Assembly: GCF_003946085.1 (NCBI RefSeq)
Contig: NZ_RHOB01000001.1
Span: 62,001 to 126,000 of the forward strand
Source: Levilactobacillus angrenensis
Lineage (GTDB): Bacteria; Bacillota; Bacilli; Lactobacillales; Lactobacillaceae
Reading direction: 5' to 3'
DNA length: 64,000 nt
In this document: piece by piece, positions 50,475 through 59,543 of the stretch
How the letters are laid out: every line of letters starts with the position of its first letter
How positions within the stretch are numbered: the first letter of the stretch is position 1
Notes under the pieces: generated by a model
Databases searched by the model: none
Seen by the model: only the letters and a program-made list of their open reading frames with translations
What the model was told of the DNA's origin: nothing
Made by a program: the position numbers and the translations under genes

Positions 50475-51650
50475 CTACTTATAAATTTCCACATTCTGAC
50501 GGTTGCTGGTAATCACCAGCCCATTGGCCCCTAAAATCACCAGGTTGGCTACCGCAGCGATGATAAACAACAGGGTGTAGGACCCATGATCGATGACCAA
50601 GCCCCCGAACAGTGGCCCAAACGCCTTGCCCACACTGGCCCAGGCGTTGGCCATGCCTTGGTATTTGCCTTTGACCGCGTGCGGCGTCAGACTGTTGACG
50701 ATGGCCGGAATCGCTGGAAAGGCTGTGGCCTCGCCCATTGTCAAGATGACCATTGCCAGGACAAAATGCCCGTAGTCTTTGGCAAAAATCAGCGTCGCAA
50801 AGGACAGCGCCACGAAGAAGATCCCCGCATAGACCTGCAGGTACAGGTTGCTAAAGAAATTGGCCAACCAATTGAGCACGGCTTGAAAGACCACGATCAG
50901 CCCGGCATTGATGGTCCACAACAGACTGTATTCCCGCATTGGAATGCCCATTCCCGTCATATACACGGACAAGTTCGAGACCCACTGTTCATACATCACC
51001 CAGATAATGACCAGCGAAATGAAAAACGTCAGCATGATCCGTTGGTTCGGCCGCGGAATCGTCACCACCTGCGTCTTCTGGGTCACGACCTGACGGTGCA
51101 TCACGGCCGGCGCGTGGTAACAGGTCACCACGACCGTTAAGAAGCACACAAACAGGCTAGCCGCAATCACGAACAGCAAAGTCACGCTCACACTATACAC
51201 GAAGCCCACCAGTGCCGTCCCCAAGACGACCCCCAAATTTTGCGCAAAGTAGAGCATGTTAAAAATATAGCGCCCATCACGACTGTGAATCGTTGTCCCC
51301 AGTGAGTTGACCATCGTCAGGGTCCAACCGGAAGCCAGGCCCAAAAAGATCAACGAGATGGGAAACGCCGGCCAGCCGTGATGAAAGATCAAGCTCACCA
51401 GCGTGACCAGTGAGATCGTGACGCCACCCACAATCAGATAAAAGGGATTGTAGCGGTCGAAGAGCCGCCCCCCAATCACGCTACCTACCACGTTGGCTGA
51501 AGAATACAATAGGAGGATAATGCCGACCGCGGTCAACGAGGCCCCCAATCGGTTATGCATGTAAATCGTCGTCAAGGGCCAAATAAAACTCATCCCGATA
51601 CTACTGAACAAGGCGCCTAGCAGTAACCAGCGGAGTCGAATTTCGCGCAT
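50475..51650 (-). CDS. MFS transporter, multidrug-efflux type
   Basis: A 391-residue, 12-helix transporter. Motif A variant GGRLFDRYNPFYLIVGG after helix 2; SGWTLTMVNSLGTTI and GEATAFPAIPAIVNSLTP are typical of the DHA1 group including YttB/MdtG-like proteins. ATG 51650 has AAGGCGG upstream. Divergent from the flavoprotein gene at 51792. Substrate unknown. Confidence 0.9.
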   Translation of the reverse strand: MREIRLRWLLLGALFSSIGMSFIWPLTTIYMHNRLGASLTAVGIILLLYSSANVVGSVIGGRLFDRYNPFYLIVGGVTISLVTLVSLIFHHGWPAFPISLIFLGLASGWTLTMVNSLGTTIHSRDGRYIFNMLYFAQNLGVVLGTALVGFVYSVSVTLLFVIAASLFVCFLTVVVTCYHAPAVMHRQVVTQKTQVVTIPRPNQRIMLTFFISLVIIWVMYEQWVSNLSVYMTGMGIPMREYSLLWTINAGLIVVFQAVLNWLANFFSNLYLQVYAGIFFVALSFATLIFAKDYGHFVLAMVILTMGEATAFPAIPAIVNSLTPHAVKGKYQGMANAWASVGKAFGPLFGGLVIDHGSYTLLFIIAAVANLVILGANGLVITSNRQNVEIYK

Positions 51651-51791
51651 AAGCCGCCTTCTCTCTAAAATTAAAATTCAATTAGATTAATCTTAACATA
51701 TTTCACCATGCCAACACTATCCCTTCGCGACGAGTTAATTGCTTTTTTACAACCACGTCTCGTAAACTAACAATGAGAGGAGCCCTTAACG

Positions 51792-52322
51792 ATGACAATT
51801 TTACTGATCAATGGCAGTCCCCGTAAACACGGCAACACCGCAACGCTCGGGGAACGCTTCTTACATGACTATCCCCACACGACCATCCACCTCGCTGACC
51901 ACCCGTTGCACTTTGTCCAGGACCACCGTGACACGGCTTTACCGCAACGTGATACGACGGATGACTACGAGCAGTTGATGACGACCTTTGCGCAAGCCGA
52001 CGATATCGTCTTGGGCACGCCGGTCTACTGGTACGGCATGACCGGCCAGCTCAAGGTCTTCATGGACCGCTGGTTTGACAGCTACACCAACGACTTTGAC
52101 TTTGCTGGCAAACGCGTTTACCTGTTAGTCGTTGGTGCCGATGCGCCTCAGACCAAGGCCCTCGGTATCACCCAAGCGGTCCAACACTCTTGTGAGTGGT
52201 TGAAAATGACCTTTCAGGGGACCGCGACAGTGACGGCTGACGGTCCTGGCGATGTCGCCGCCATGACGGACCTCCCTGGGAGCTATTGGCAACTAGCCGC
52301 CAAGCTCCACGCCCAGGTCTAA
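51792..52322 (+). CDS. NAD(P)H-dependent FMN reductase (flavodoxin-like)
   Basis: A 176-residue flavoprotein. FMN phosphate loop INGSPRKHGNT (residues 6-16), flavin-ring loop PVYWYGMTGQLKVFMDRW typical of the NADPH-dependent FMN reductase family. ATG 51792 has GAGAGGAG upstream. Divergent from the MFS transporter. It may reduce quinones or nitro compounds; substrate unknown. A perfect parS follows two bases after its stop. Confidence 0.9.
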   Translation: MTILLINGSPRKHGNTATLGERFLHDYPHTTIHLADHPLHFVQDHRDTALPQRDTTDDYEQLMTTFAQADDIVLGTPVYWYGMTGQLKVFMDRWFDSYTNDFDFAGKRVYLLVVGADAPQTKALGITQAVQHSCEWLKMTFQGTATVTADGPGDVAAMTDLPGSYWQLAAKLHAQV

Positions 52323-52324
52323 TG

Positions 52325-52340
52325 TGTTTCACGTGAAACA
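52325..52340. other. parS: parS site 5 (perfect)
   Basis: TGTTTCACGTGAAACA, exact match, two bases after a stop codon. Confidence 0.92.
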
Positions 52341-52385
52341 AAAATGCTCGTGACCACCGCAATTGGGCGGCTCACGAGCATTTTT
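52341..52385. terminator. Bidirectional terminator
   Basis: AAAATGCTCGTGA / TCACGAGCATTTTT between convergent genes. Confidence 0.92.
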
Positions 52386-52395
52386 CTATTAAATT

Positions 52396-53532
52396 TTAAA
52401 CGGTATAGTTTTCATCCATGATGAGTACAGGCTTAATGACCTCACCGCTGGTAGACGCTTGGTCCGCCGCATTGATGTCGGCAAATTTAAAGGTCTTTTC
52501 CAGCTTATCAAATGGATACAGGCCCTTTTGCCAAAAGGCAATCAGTTTCTTGATCTCAATTTGTGGGACCGCGTTGCCCATCAAGACTCCGACCACGGAT
52601 TTTTGCGTGGCAACCAGGTCATTGAATGGCACCAGGTCCAGTTCCTTTTGGGAAACGGCCAGTGGCGCGAAGACCCCATTGATGCCCATCGCCTCGACGG
52701 CTTGCTTCATCACTGCGGATAAGCCGGTCGTGTCGACCGCATAGTCCACACCCTTGCCAGCCGTGAGGTCCTTGATGGCTGCCACAGCGTCGACTTCTTT
52801 GGAGTTGACCGTGGCCGTCGCCCCGATTTCTTTAGACATGGCCAACCGTTCTGGCACGATATCTACGGAAATAATTTGGGAACAGCCGGAGATCTTGGCG
52901 GCCATCAATGCGGCCGACCCAACGGCCCCCGTCCCAAAGATGGCTATCGTCGAATTCGGTTCTGGCTTCAAGGTATTGAAGACCGTTCCCGACCCCGTCA
53001 CGAAGCCACAACCCAGTGGGCCGACCTTCCGGAGATCAACGTCCTTGCCCACGACCGTGACGTTACTTTCTTGAACCAACGTGGTCGTACTGAAGGAAGC
53101 CTGGTTAAACATACTCCCCAGGCCCTTGCTGGTGTCCGCCGTGTCCGTGAAGACGGGCTTGCCATTCGGCCGCTTGCCACTGCCCATGTTCAAAGGCACC
53201 CACTGCTCACAGGAAGCAGGTTGCCCGGCCAAACAGTGATCACACGTGCCGTCATAAGCGTACGACAATACCACGTGGTCGCCCACGGCCACACCGCTCA
53301 CCGCGGAGCCAACCTTTTCCACGATACCAGCACCTTCGTGGCCCAGGACGATGGGTAATGGTAAATCGCCGGCATCGCCGACCCGCACGGCTTCGTCACT
53401 GTGACAAATTCCGCTCGCAACAATGTGGACCAAAACCTCCTTAGGCCCTGGTTGGTCGTCCACCAACACATTTTTTACAACGAAGGGATCGTTTCGTTTT
53501 TCAACAACTGCTGCTTGCACTTCTTTTGCCAT
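52396..53532 (-). CDS. Zinc-dependent alcohol dehydrogenase (aryl-alcohol type)
   Basis: A 378-residue NAD-dependent dehydrogenase of the medium-chain family. Catalytic zinc ligands in SGICHSDEA and GHEGAGIV plus LGCGFVTG; structural zinc region CDHCLAGQPASC, which shows three Cys close together and so may lack one canonical ligand. Rossmann motif FGTGAVGSAALMA. ATG 53532 has AGGAG upstream; the frame extends back to GTG 53553 without a suitable binding site. It resembles benzyl/aryl-alcohol dehydrogenases. Monocistronic. Confidence 0.9.
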   Translation of the reverse strand: MAKEVQAAVVEKRNDPFVVKNVLVDDQPGPKEVLVHIVASGICHSDEAVRVGDAGDLPLPIVLGHEGAGIVEKVGSAVSGVAVGDHVVLSYAYDGTCDHCLAGQPASCEQWVPLNMGSGKRPNGKPVFTDTADTSKGLGSMFNQASFSTTTLVQESNVTVVGKDVDLRKVGPLGCGFVTGSGTVFNTLKPEPNSTIAIFGTGAVGSAALMAAKISGCSQIISVDIVPERLAMSKEIGATATVNSKEVDAVAAIKDLTAGKGVDYAVDTTGLSAVMKQAVEAMGINGVFAPLAVSQKELDLVPFNDLVATQKSVVGVLMGNAVPQIEIKKLIAFWQKGLYPFDKLEKTFKFADINAADQASTSGEVIKPVLIMDENYTV

Positions 53533-53633
53533 TTGTTCGCCACTCCTTTTCACTTTTGGTAACGCTTACATCATAACGGATTTTATGCACAAACGTCAAG
53601 AACTATTTTTGTCATATGTGCCTTTACGCGCAT

Positions 53634-53664
53634 AAAAAAACCACCGCTCGGGGAAAGCGATGGT
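53634..53664 (-). terminator. Terminator pointing left
   Basis: On the minus strand ACCATCGCT pairs with AGCGGTGGT, followed by seven T. No minus-strand gene is seen just upstream of it. Confidence 0.7.
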
Positions 53665-53677
53665 CATCGGAGTAGGG

Positions 53678-53716
53678 GTAACGTCATTATATAAGAATGA
53701 CGTTAACTATTTTTTC
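53678..53716 (+). terminator. Hairpin with T run before a small ORF
   Basis: AACGTCATT-ATATAAG-AATGACGTT followed by AACTATTTTTT; a plus-strand terminator or attenuator. Confidence 0.65.
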
Positions 53717-53740
53717 ATTATTCCAGGGGAGGAGGAGTAC

Positions 53741-53860
53741 ATGAAAAAAGATTGTTAATCTTTGGTAGAAGCAACCGATTGGTTAACTTCTATGCTTCAT
53801 ATACTAATGGGAAAATATGATGAAACTGTGAACTTTCTGGCACACTCTTATGAATTTTAA
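53741..53860 (+). pseudogene. Small ORF with an in-frame stop at codon 6
   Basis: A very strong ribosome binding site (GGGGAGGAGGAG) precedes ATG AAA AAA GAT TGT TAA. The same frame then stays open for 33 more sense codons, reading SLVEATDWLTSMLHILMGKY and DETVNFLAHSYEF before TAA at 53858. It could be a broken small gene, a leader peptide, or a chance frame. I do not recognise the peptide. The remaining sequence to the dnaB terminator has no gene. Confidence 0.4.
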
Positions 53861-54003
53861 ATATGTGTACTATTGAATTCATTATAACCTTAGTGCCCCA
53901 AGGGTTTTGGTACGCAAGTAATTTTAACAAACTCCCCATTTTTCCCCGGAAATTTCGCTGATTTTTGACACTTATGCAGCCGTAAGCGGTTTATTCAAAA
54001 TTT

Positions 54004-54044
54004 TATACAAAAAAAGAGTTTGGCTCAGCCCGCCAAACTCTAAC
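54004..54044 (-). terminator. Terminator of dnaB
   Basis: AGAGTTTGGC / GCCAAACTCT perfect stem with T run on the minus strand. Confidence 0.93.
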
Positions 54045-54096
54045 TCGTCGAACCAGACGGCCGCGGACAGCCGTCTGGGCTTCCGCACGTTCTGCA

Positions 54097-55491
54097 TTAC
54101 TGTCCCGGTGTATAGGCCACCGAGGAAAACTTGTTAAATGACTTCACGAAAAGCAATTTGACCGTTCCCCGCGGACCCGACCGGTTCTTTTCAATAATGA
54201 CTTCGACTTCGCCGACATCTTGGTCGCCCTCTTCACGGGGGTCACTGTCGTTGTCGCCACCGCCGTCCTCGTCACCTTCTCGTTCGTAGTAGTCATCCCG
54301 ATACAGGAAGGACACGATGTCCGCATCTTGTTCGATCGAACCGGATTCCCGAATATCAGACAGCACGGGCCGCTTATCTTGTCGCTGTTCCACCCCCCGT
54401 GAGAGCTGGGACAACGCGATAACGGGCACGTGCAATTCCTTGGCCAACTTCTTCAACTGCCGCGAAATATCAGACACTTCTTGTTGCCGACTTTCGTGGT
54501 TGGTCCCTTCGATCAGCTGCAGGTAATCGATCACGATCAGGCCCAGGTTTCCTTTTTCCTTGGCTAATCGCCGACATTTGGCCCGAATCTCGGTAATCTT
54601 GTTACCGGCCGTATCGTCAATATAAATGCTGGCCTTGGCCAAACTGCCCATCGCCACGATCAGGTTTTGCCATTCCTCTTCGGATAGCTGCCCGGTTCGC
54701 AAATGATTGGCGTCGATGGAGCCTTCCGCACACAGCATCCGGTTGACCAGCGACTCGGCACTCATTTCCAAACTGAAAATGGCCACGGTCTTGTCCGTCT
54801 TGGTCCCGACATTTTGCGCAATGTTGAGGGCAAAGGCGGTCTTCCCGACGGCTGGCCGGGCGGCTAAAATCATCAGCTCGTCGTCATGCAAGCCGGTCGT
54901 CATCTTATCCAGCTCCGCGTACCCGGTCGATAACCCGGTGATCACGTCGCCTTGTTCCGATAATTTATTGATTTCTTCAAATGAACTGTTCAAGACATCG
55001 CGAATCGGCTTGAAGCCCGACTGGTTGCGCGTCTCCGCCACACCCATGATGTCGCGTTCGGCGTTGTCCAATAGGTCCGCTACGTCGCCATCCTGTTGAT
55101 AACCCTGCGTGGCAATGTTCGTCGCCGTTTGGATTAGTCGCCGTAAAATGGCTTTTTCTTGAACGATTTTTGCGTAGTACGTGGCGTTGGCCGCCGTGGG
55201 CACGGACCCTGCCAGTTCGGCAATATAGGTGACCCCGCCGACGTCGTCCAACTCATTTTTCGACGTTAACCGATCGGTGATGGTGACCACATCAATGGCT
55301 TCATCCCGGTCGTTTAAATCGATCATCGCTTGGAAAATAATCTGGTGTTCCCGGCGGTAAAAATCCTCTGGGGCCAGGTATTCCAGCGCATCCACCAACG
55401 CGTCGGTACTCAAAAAGATCGCCCCTAAGACGGCCTTTTCGGCGCTGAGGCTTTGTGGTGGTGTGTGATCTGTTAGAACGTTATTATCCAT
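54097..55491 (-). CDS. dnaB: Replicative DNA helicase DnaB
   Basis: A 464-residue hexameric helicase (DnaC of B. subtilis). N-terminal DnaB domain (PPQSLSAEKAVLGAIFL), RecA-like domain with Walker A AARPAVGKTAFALN (about 210), Walker B GLIVIDYLQLI, and the later DIRESGSIEQDADIV loop. ATG 55491 has AGAGG upstream. Follows rplI in the conserved gdpP-rplI-dnaB order. There is an acidic Glu/Asp/Gly-rich insert near residue 415, about 20 residues, otherwise normal. Confidence 0.98.
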   Translation of the reverse strand: MDNNVLTDHTPPQSLSAEKAVLGAIFLSTDALVDALEYLAPEDFYRREHQIIFQAMIDLNDRDEAIDVVTITDRLTSKNELDDVGGVTYIAELAGSVPTAANATYYAKIVQEKAILRRLIQTATNIATQGYQQDGDVADLLDNAERDIMGVAETRNQSGFKPIRDVLNSSFEEINKLSEQGDVITGLSTGYAELDKMTTGLHDDELMILAARPAVGKTAFALNIAQNVGTKTDKTVAIFSLEMSAESLVNRMLCAEGSIDANHLRTGQLSEEEWQNLIVAMGSLAKASIYIDDTAGNKITEIRAKCRRLAKEKGNLGLIVIDYLQLIEGTNHESRQQEVSDISRQLKKLAKELHVPVIALSQLSRGVEQRQDKRPVLSDIRESGSIEQDADIVSFLYRDDYYEREGDEDGGGDNDSDPREEGDQDVGEVEVIIEKNRSGPRGTVKLLFVKSFNKFSSVAYTPGQ

Positions 55492-55594
55492 GCTGTTTGA
55501 TTACCTCTTTAGAAAAATCACCGACAGAAACTAGACTTCCATTTTACCATGGAATGGGGTCACGAGCGAATCTAGTGCCTGGCTATTTTCGCGC

Positions 55595-55623
55595 AAAAAG
55601 GCCGCCCAGAACGGACGACCTTC
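55595..55623 (-). terminator. Terminator of rplI
   Basis: AAGGTCGTCC-GTTCT-GGGCGGCCTT then TTT on the minus strand, between rplI and dnaB. Confidence 0.85.
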
Positions 55624-55631
55624 CCTTGAAT

Positions 55632-56090
55632 TTATTTTTGCTTAGCCACGACGTGAACCCGAATCTTGGCAGTCACGTCACTGTGCAATTTCACTGGCAC
55701 GTTGGTGAAGCCTAAAGTCCGGATTGGTTCAGGCAGCTCAACTTTGCGTTTATCAATCTTTAAATCGAATTGCTTTTGTAAGGCTTGAACGATTTGCTTA
55801 CTAGGAATCGACCCAAACAACCGGTCGTCTTCCCCGGCCTTGGCCACGATTTCAACCACCGTTTTATCGGCTTCCAAATGCTTTTGCAATTCCTTAGCTT
55901 CGGCTAATTCTTCAGCTTCGCGGCGTTGTTCCGCTTTACGTTCGGCATTTAACTGACTCATGGCGGATTGGTTGGCTTCCTTAGCCAATCCCCGCTTGAT
56001 CAGGAAATTTTGGGCGTAGCCATCGGGAACATTCTTGATTTCCCCGCGCTTACCTTTACCGCGAACGTCTTTCACAAAAATAACTTTCAC
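55632..56090 (-). CDS. rplI: 50S ribosomal protein L9
   Basis: A 152-residue ribosomal protein. Signature [16 protein letters not shown] and central long helix ([20 protein letters not shown]). I chose GTG 56090 (MKVIFVKD) because GGAG lies 8 nt upstream and the length matches the family; an in-frame GTG 56099 would add three residues. Lies 69 nt after gdpP. Confidence 0.97.
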   Translation of the reverse strand: MKVIFVKDVRGKGKRGEIKNVPDGYAQNFLIKRGLAKEANQSAMSQLNAERKAEQRREAEELAEAKELQKHLEADKTVVEIVAKAGEDDRLFGSIPSKQIVQALQKQFDLKIDKRKVELPEPIRTLGFTNVPVKLHSDVTAKIRVHVVAKQK

Positions 56091-56159
56091 GTCGTTCACT
56101 CCTCACTTATTCCATATCTAAATATTATCCTACGCCACCTCACGCCCAGAAGCAATTAA

Positions 56160-58175
56160 CTAAGTGGTCGCCGGTTCGGGCTCGTTGGCGTGATTCAGGA
56201 TATCTAACAGTTCTTGCTTGACCTCGGCGACCGTCTTGTCACTGATCTGCGTGGCCGCGTTGGACAGGTGACCACCGCCGCCCATGGCTTCCATGGTCAG
56301 CTGCACGTTGATCTCACCCAGCGACCGCGCGGAAATGCCAACACGGCCGTCCGCCCGGCGCGTAATGACGAACGAGGCATCCACGCCCGACATATTCAAG
56401 AGGTCATCGGCCGCCTGCGCTGCCGTCACGGGATCGTAGGTCTGATCCTCTTCGCCGGTGATCAAGGCCATATCTTCATTAACGAACTCAACCATTTCAA
56501 TCAAATGATTGCGTTGCAGGTAACTATCCACATTTTCCTTCATGTATTGCTGCATTTCCACAGCATCGGCCCCGGCTGACCGCAAGTAACTGGCGGCGTC
56601 AAAGGTCCGGGTCCCGGTCCGCAACGAGAAGTGCTTGGTATCCACGAAGATCCCCGTCAACATGGCCGTGGCTTCCAGCTTGTTGATCGGTTCGCTTTCT
56701 TGGGACTGGTACTCAAACATTTCGGTAATCAACTCACACGTCGAGCTGGCATACGGTTCGATGTAGACCAGCAGTGGATTTTCAGGGAATTCCTCGCCCC
56801 GCCGGTGATGGTCAATGATCATGACCCGGTTTTCCAGGCGTTGATAAAGTTCCGCGGAAATCGAGATGGACGGCTTCGAGTGGTCGACCATCAAGAGCAT
56901 GCTCTGGTCGGTCGCCTTTTCCAAGGCCTCTGCTGGCGAAATGATGGCCGCATCCACGTCCGGATAGGCCTTCAAATTATCCAACAGCCGTTGCACGTCG
57001 GAGTGGACGGTCTCCTTGTCGAGCACAATCCAACAGGTCTTGTTGTTCATCTTGGCGATCCGACGAATCCCCAAGCAAGCGCCCAGCGAATCCATGTCCG
57101 GTTGCGTGTGCCCTTGCACGAAGATCTGGTCGGACTCGCTCATCAGTTCCTGGAGCGCCTGGGAAATCATCCGCGCCCGGACCCGCGTCCGTTTCTCCAT
57201 CGGGTTGGTCTTACCGCCGTAGTAGCGGGCCTCTTGGTCGGCCGCCTTAACGACGACTTGGTCCCCACCCCGACCAAGGGCCAGGTCCAAATTACTCTGG
57301 GCTTGATCGGCCAGTTTGTTCAGGTTGGCATCGCCATACGCAATCCCCATACTCAAGGTCAACGGGAAGTTTTGCTTCGACGTGCTCTCCCGAATCGTAT
57401 CAAGGATCTTGAACTTATCTGCCTCGATGGCCGCCAGTGACTTCGCATAGGCCAACACGAAGTAATGGTCGTCATCCAGTTGTTTCAGGTACATATCAAA
57501 TTGCTGGACCCAAGCGGACAACTCGTTGGTCACGTAATTACGTAGGTTAGAAATATCTTGGTCGGTCATCGACTGCGTAATTTCATCGTAGTTATCCAAG
57601 AAAATCTGGCCGATTGCAATCTTTTCATTATCGTATTGCTCTTGAATCAGCTGATAATGCGTGATGTCGTACAGGTAGACCGCGTGGAAATCCGGTTGGA
57701 CGTACAGCGTGAAGCGATAGTCTCGCCAACGCACGGTCGTCATGGTCTGCGGCTCTACTGAGGCTACTAACTTAGCCAGGTCCTCATCGACATCGTTGAG
57801 CGGTCGATTTAACACGTCAGTATCCCCAAAGTAGTGCTGCAGGTAAGGATTGACCCACTCAACCTGATCATTGTCGCCCAGAATCATGACACCCGGCGGC
57901 ATGCGGATCAGCGCCTCCTGCTCGCCTTGCTGGATGCGAAACGACAGGTCGGAAATGTACTGCGTGGTGTCGGCCCCGATTTCTGCCATGGTGTTAAAGA
58001 CCAATAGCATCGAGATGCCCACCAGCACTAAAATGACGAGGCCAAAAATCCAATTCAACAGAAACGACAGTACAATGCCGAGAATCGCCAACAGTGCCAT
58101 CAGCACCGCGATTCCCCGCAGCCGCCGGTTCTGTAAGAATTCAGGCACATTGGCTCGCGAAAATATTTTATTCAT
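56160..58175 (-). CDS. gdpP: Cyclic-di-AMP phosphodiesterase GdpP
   Basis: A 671-residue membrane enzyme that hydrolyses c-di-AMP. Two membrane helices (about 22-58), PAS-like domain (about 85-160), degenerate GGDEF domain (about 175-305), then DHH (GHTQPDMDSLGACLG, VDHSKP, IDHHRRGE) and DHHA1 domain with GGGGHLSNAA. ATG 58175 has GAGGAG upstream. First gene of the gdpP-rplI cluster; typical length. Confidence 0.97.
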   Translation of the reverse strand: MNKIFSRANVPEFLQNRRLRGIAVLMALLAILGIVLSFLLNWIFGLVILVLVGISMLLVFNTMAEIGADTTQYISDLSFRIQQGEQEALIRMPPGVMILGDNDQVEWVNPYLQHYFGDTDVLNRPLNDVDEDLAKLVASVEPQTMTTVRWRDYRFTLYVQPDFHAVYLYDITHYQLIQEQYDNEKIAIGQIFLDNYDEITQSMTDQDISNLRNYVTNELSAWVQQFDMYLKQLDDDHYFVLAYAKSLAAIEADKFKILDTIRESTSKQNFPLTLSMGIAYGDANLNKLADQAQSNLDLALGRGGDQVVVKAADQEARYYGGKTNPMEKRTRVRARMISQALQELMSESDQIFVQGHTQPDMDSLGACLGIRRIAKMNNKTCWIVLDKETVHSDVQRLLDNLKAYPDVDAAIISPAEALEKATDQSMLLMVDHSKPSISISAELYQRLENRVMIIDHHRRGEEFPENPLLVYIEPYASSTCELITEMFEYQSQESEPINKLEATAMLTGIFVDTKHFSLRTGTRTFDAASYLRSAGADAVEMQQYMKENVDSYLQRNHLIEMVEFVNEDMALITGEEDQTYDPVTAAQAADDLLNMSGVDASFVITRRADGRVGISARSLGEINVQLTMEAMGGGGHLSNAATQISDKTVAEVKQELLDILNHANEPEPATT

Positions 58176-58368
58176 ACTTGCTCCTCATCTGTTTCATCGA
58201 AAAAGTTATGGTTACCCGAGCGATTGCCGCCGGGTCAGAAAGTTACAAATAATACCTTTATTTTAGCACACTTCGGGGTCAGGACAAAACGTTGGCCTGG
58301 TTTAAAAACCGCGTCACGACGGGCTTGCTTGGAAATGTTACGGGACCTGATTTTCAGTCTAAAAGTGC

Positions 58369-58399
58369 TTGACCTTGACGCCACGACAACCCTTATAGT
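58369..58399 (+). promoter_or_regulatory. Promoter with 19-bp spacer (MerR type)
   Basis: TTGACC (58369-58374) and TATAGT (58394-58399) with a 19-bp spacer, the elongated spacing that MerR-family activators correct; likely autoregulated by the gene that follows. Confidence 0.7.
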
Positions 58400-58429
58400 A
58401 GGTTGTAAGCAAGACAGGAGGTGGTCACC

Positions 58430-59191
58430 TTGACCTACACGATTCAGGCGCTGGCTAGACTTGCCGGCGTCAGTCCCCGCACGCTACGCTACTACGACCA
58501 AATCGGCTTGGTGCCAGCCACTCGGAACCCCCACAACGGTTACCGGACATATTCGCCAGCCGCCGTGGATCGATTACAGCTGATTCGCTACTTTCAGTTG
58601 TTTGGCTTCACGCTAGCCCAGATTCAAGCACTCTTGGCGCAATCCCCTGAAGCACAAACGGCCGCCCTCACCGCACAACGCACCCAATTAGCCCAGCAAC
58701 GTGACCACCTCACGGCCCTGCTGACCACTTTAGACCGCACATTAGCGGCCAGAAACGGAGATCTGCCCATGACCGATTCAGAAAAATTTGCCGCATTCAA
58801 ACGCGAGCAGCTCACTACGAATGACCAGCAATTTGGCGACGAGGTTCGTCACCGGTACGGTGAAGCCACTTTTACCGCCAGTCAGCAAAAATTCGCTGCC
58901 CTTAGCGAAGCCGACTATCGCCGCATGCAGGCTACCGAGCAGCAGCTGTTGCAAGCCTTGAAAACCGTGACTCGTAGCGGCGATTTAACCAGCGCCACAG
59001 CCCACCGCGTTTACGATTTGCATCGCGAGTGGCTATGTTTCACGTGGAACAATTACTCAGCAGTTGCCCACCGTGGCTTGGCTCAACTGTATCTAACCGA
59101 TGACCGCTTCGCCCAGTATTATAATGAGCGGGTCGGCTTACCCAACGCGACCAAAACGCTGGTCGCCATCATTTTACAAGACGCCCACTAA
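58430..59191 (+). CDS. MerR-family regulator with TipAS-like effector domain
   Basis: A 253-residue activator. MerR HTH (LARLAGVSPRTLRYYDQIGLVPATRNPHNGYRTYS), coiled linker to about 125, then a TipAS-type domain (from about 145: KFAALSEADYRRMQ... WLCFTWNNYSAVAHRGLAQLY). The start is TTG 58430 with AGGAGG 8 nt upstream; a GTG at 58421 overlaps that site. TipAS domains bind thiopeptide-like or other antibiotics; the ligand here is unknown. It contains a parS site within the coding sequence. Confidence 0.9.
   Translation: MTYTIQALARLAGVSPRTLRYYDQIGLVPATRNPHNGYRTYSPAAVDRLQLIRYFQLFGFTLAQIQALLAQSPEAQTAALTAQRTQLAQQRDHLTALLTTLDRTLAARNGDLPMTDSEKFAAFKREQLTTNDQQFGDEVRHRYGEATFTASQQKFAALSEADYRRMQATEQQLLQALKTVTRSGDLTSATAHRVYDLHREWLCFTWNNYSAVAHRGLAQLYLTDDRFAQYYNERVGLPNATKTLVAIILQDAH
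59036..59051. other. parS: parS site 6, inside the MerR gene
   Basis: TGTTTCACGTGGAACA; the complement fits TGTTNCACGTGAAACA exactly. It encodes the Cys-Phe-Thr-Trp-Asn part of the protein. Confidence 0.85.
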
Positions 59192-59198
59192 CCGGTGA

Positions 59199-59214
59199 TG
59201 TTTCACATGAAACA
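59199..59214. other. parS: parS-like site 7
   Basis: TGTTTCACATGAAACA, one mismatch; eight bases after the MerR stop codon and 148 bp from site 6. Confidence 0.78.
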
Positions 59215-59227
59215 TTTTTGCCGTAAC

Positions 59228-59268
59228 AAAAAAAGGCCAACCACATCACTGTAGTTGGTCTCTTTTAT
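59228..59268 (-). terminator. Terminator of the rpsF-ssb-rpsR operon
   Basis: GACCAAC / GTTGGCC stem followed by TTTTTTT on the minus strand. Confidence 0.85.
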
Positions 59269-59276
59269 TTGAAGGA

Positions 59277-59516
59277 TTAACCTTCTTCACTGACGAAAGG
59301 CATTAAGCCCATAATCCGTGAACGCTTGATAGCGATAGTTAACTTACGTTGGTTCTTGGCACTAGTACCAGTAACCCGGCGAGGTAAGATCTTACCCCGT
59401 TCAGAGATGAACCGACGCAATAAGTCAGTATCTTTGTAATCAATGTATTCGATGTGGTTGGCTGCAATAAAGTCAACCTTACGACGGCGACGGCCGCCAC
59501 GACGTTGTCCTGCCAT
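59277..59516 (-). CDS. rpsR: 30S ribosomal protein S18
   Basis: A 79-residue ribosomal protein with the S18 signature [19 protein letters not shown] and [23 protein letters not shown] 59516 has GAGGAGGG upstream. Last gene of the operon; binds with S6. Confidence 0.98.
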   Translation of the reverse strand: MAGQRRGGRRRRKVDFIAANHIEYIDYKDTDLLRRFISERGKILPRRVTGTSAKNQRKLTIAIKRSRIMGLMPFVSEEG

Positions 59517-59543
59517 AGGAAATTCCCTCCTCGTATTTAGAAA

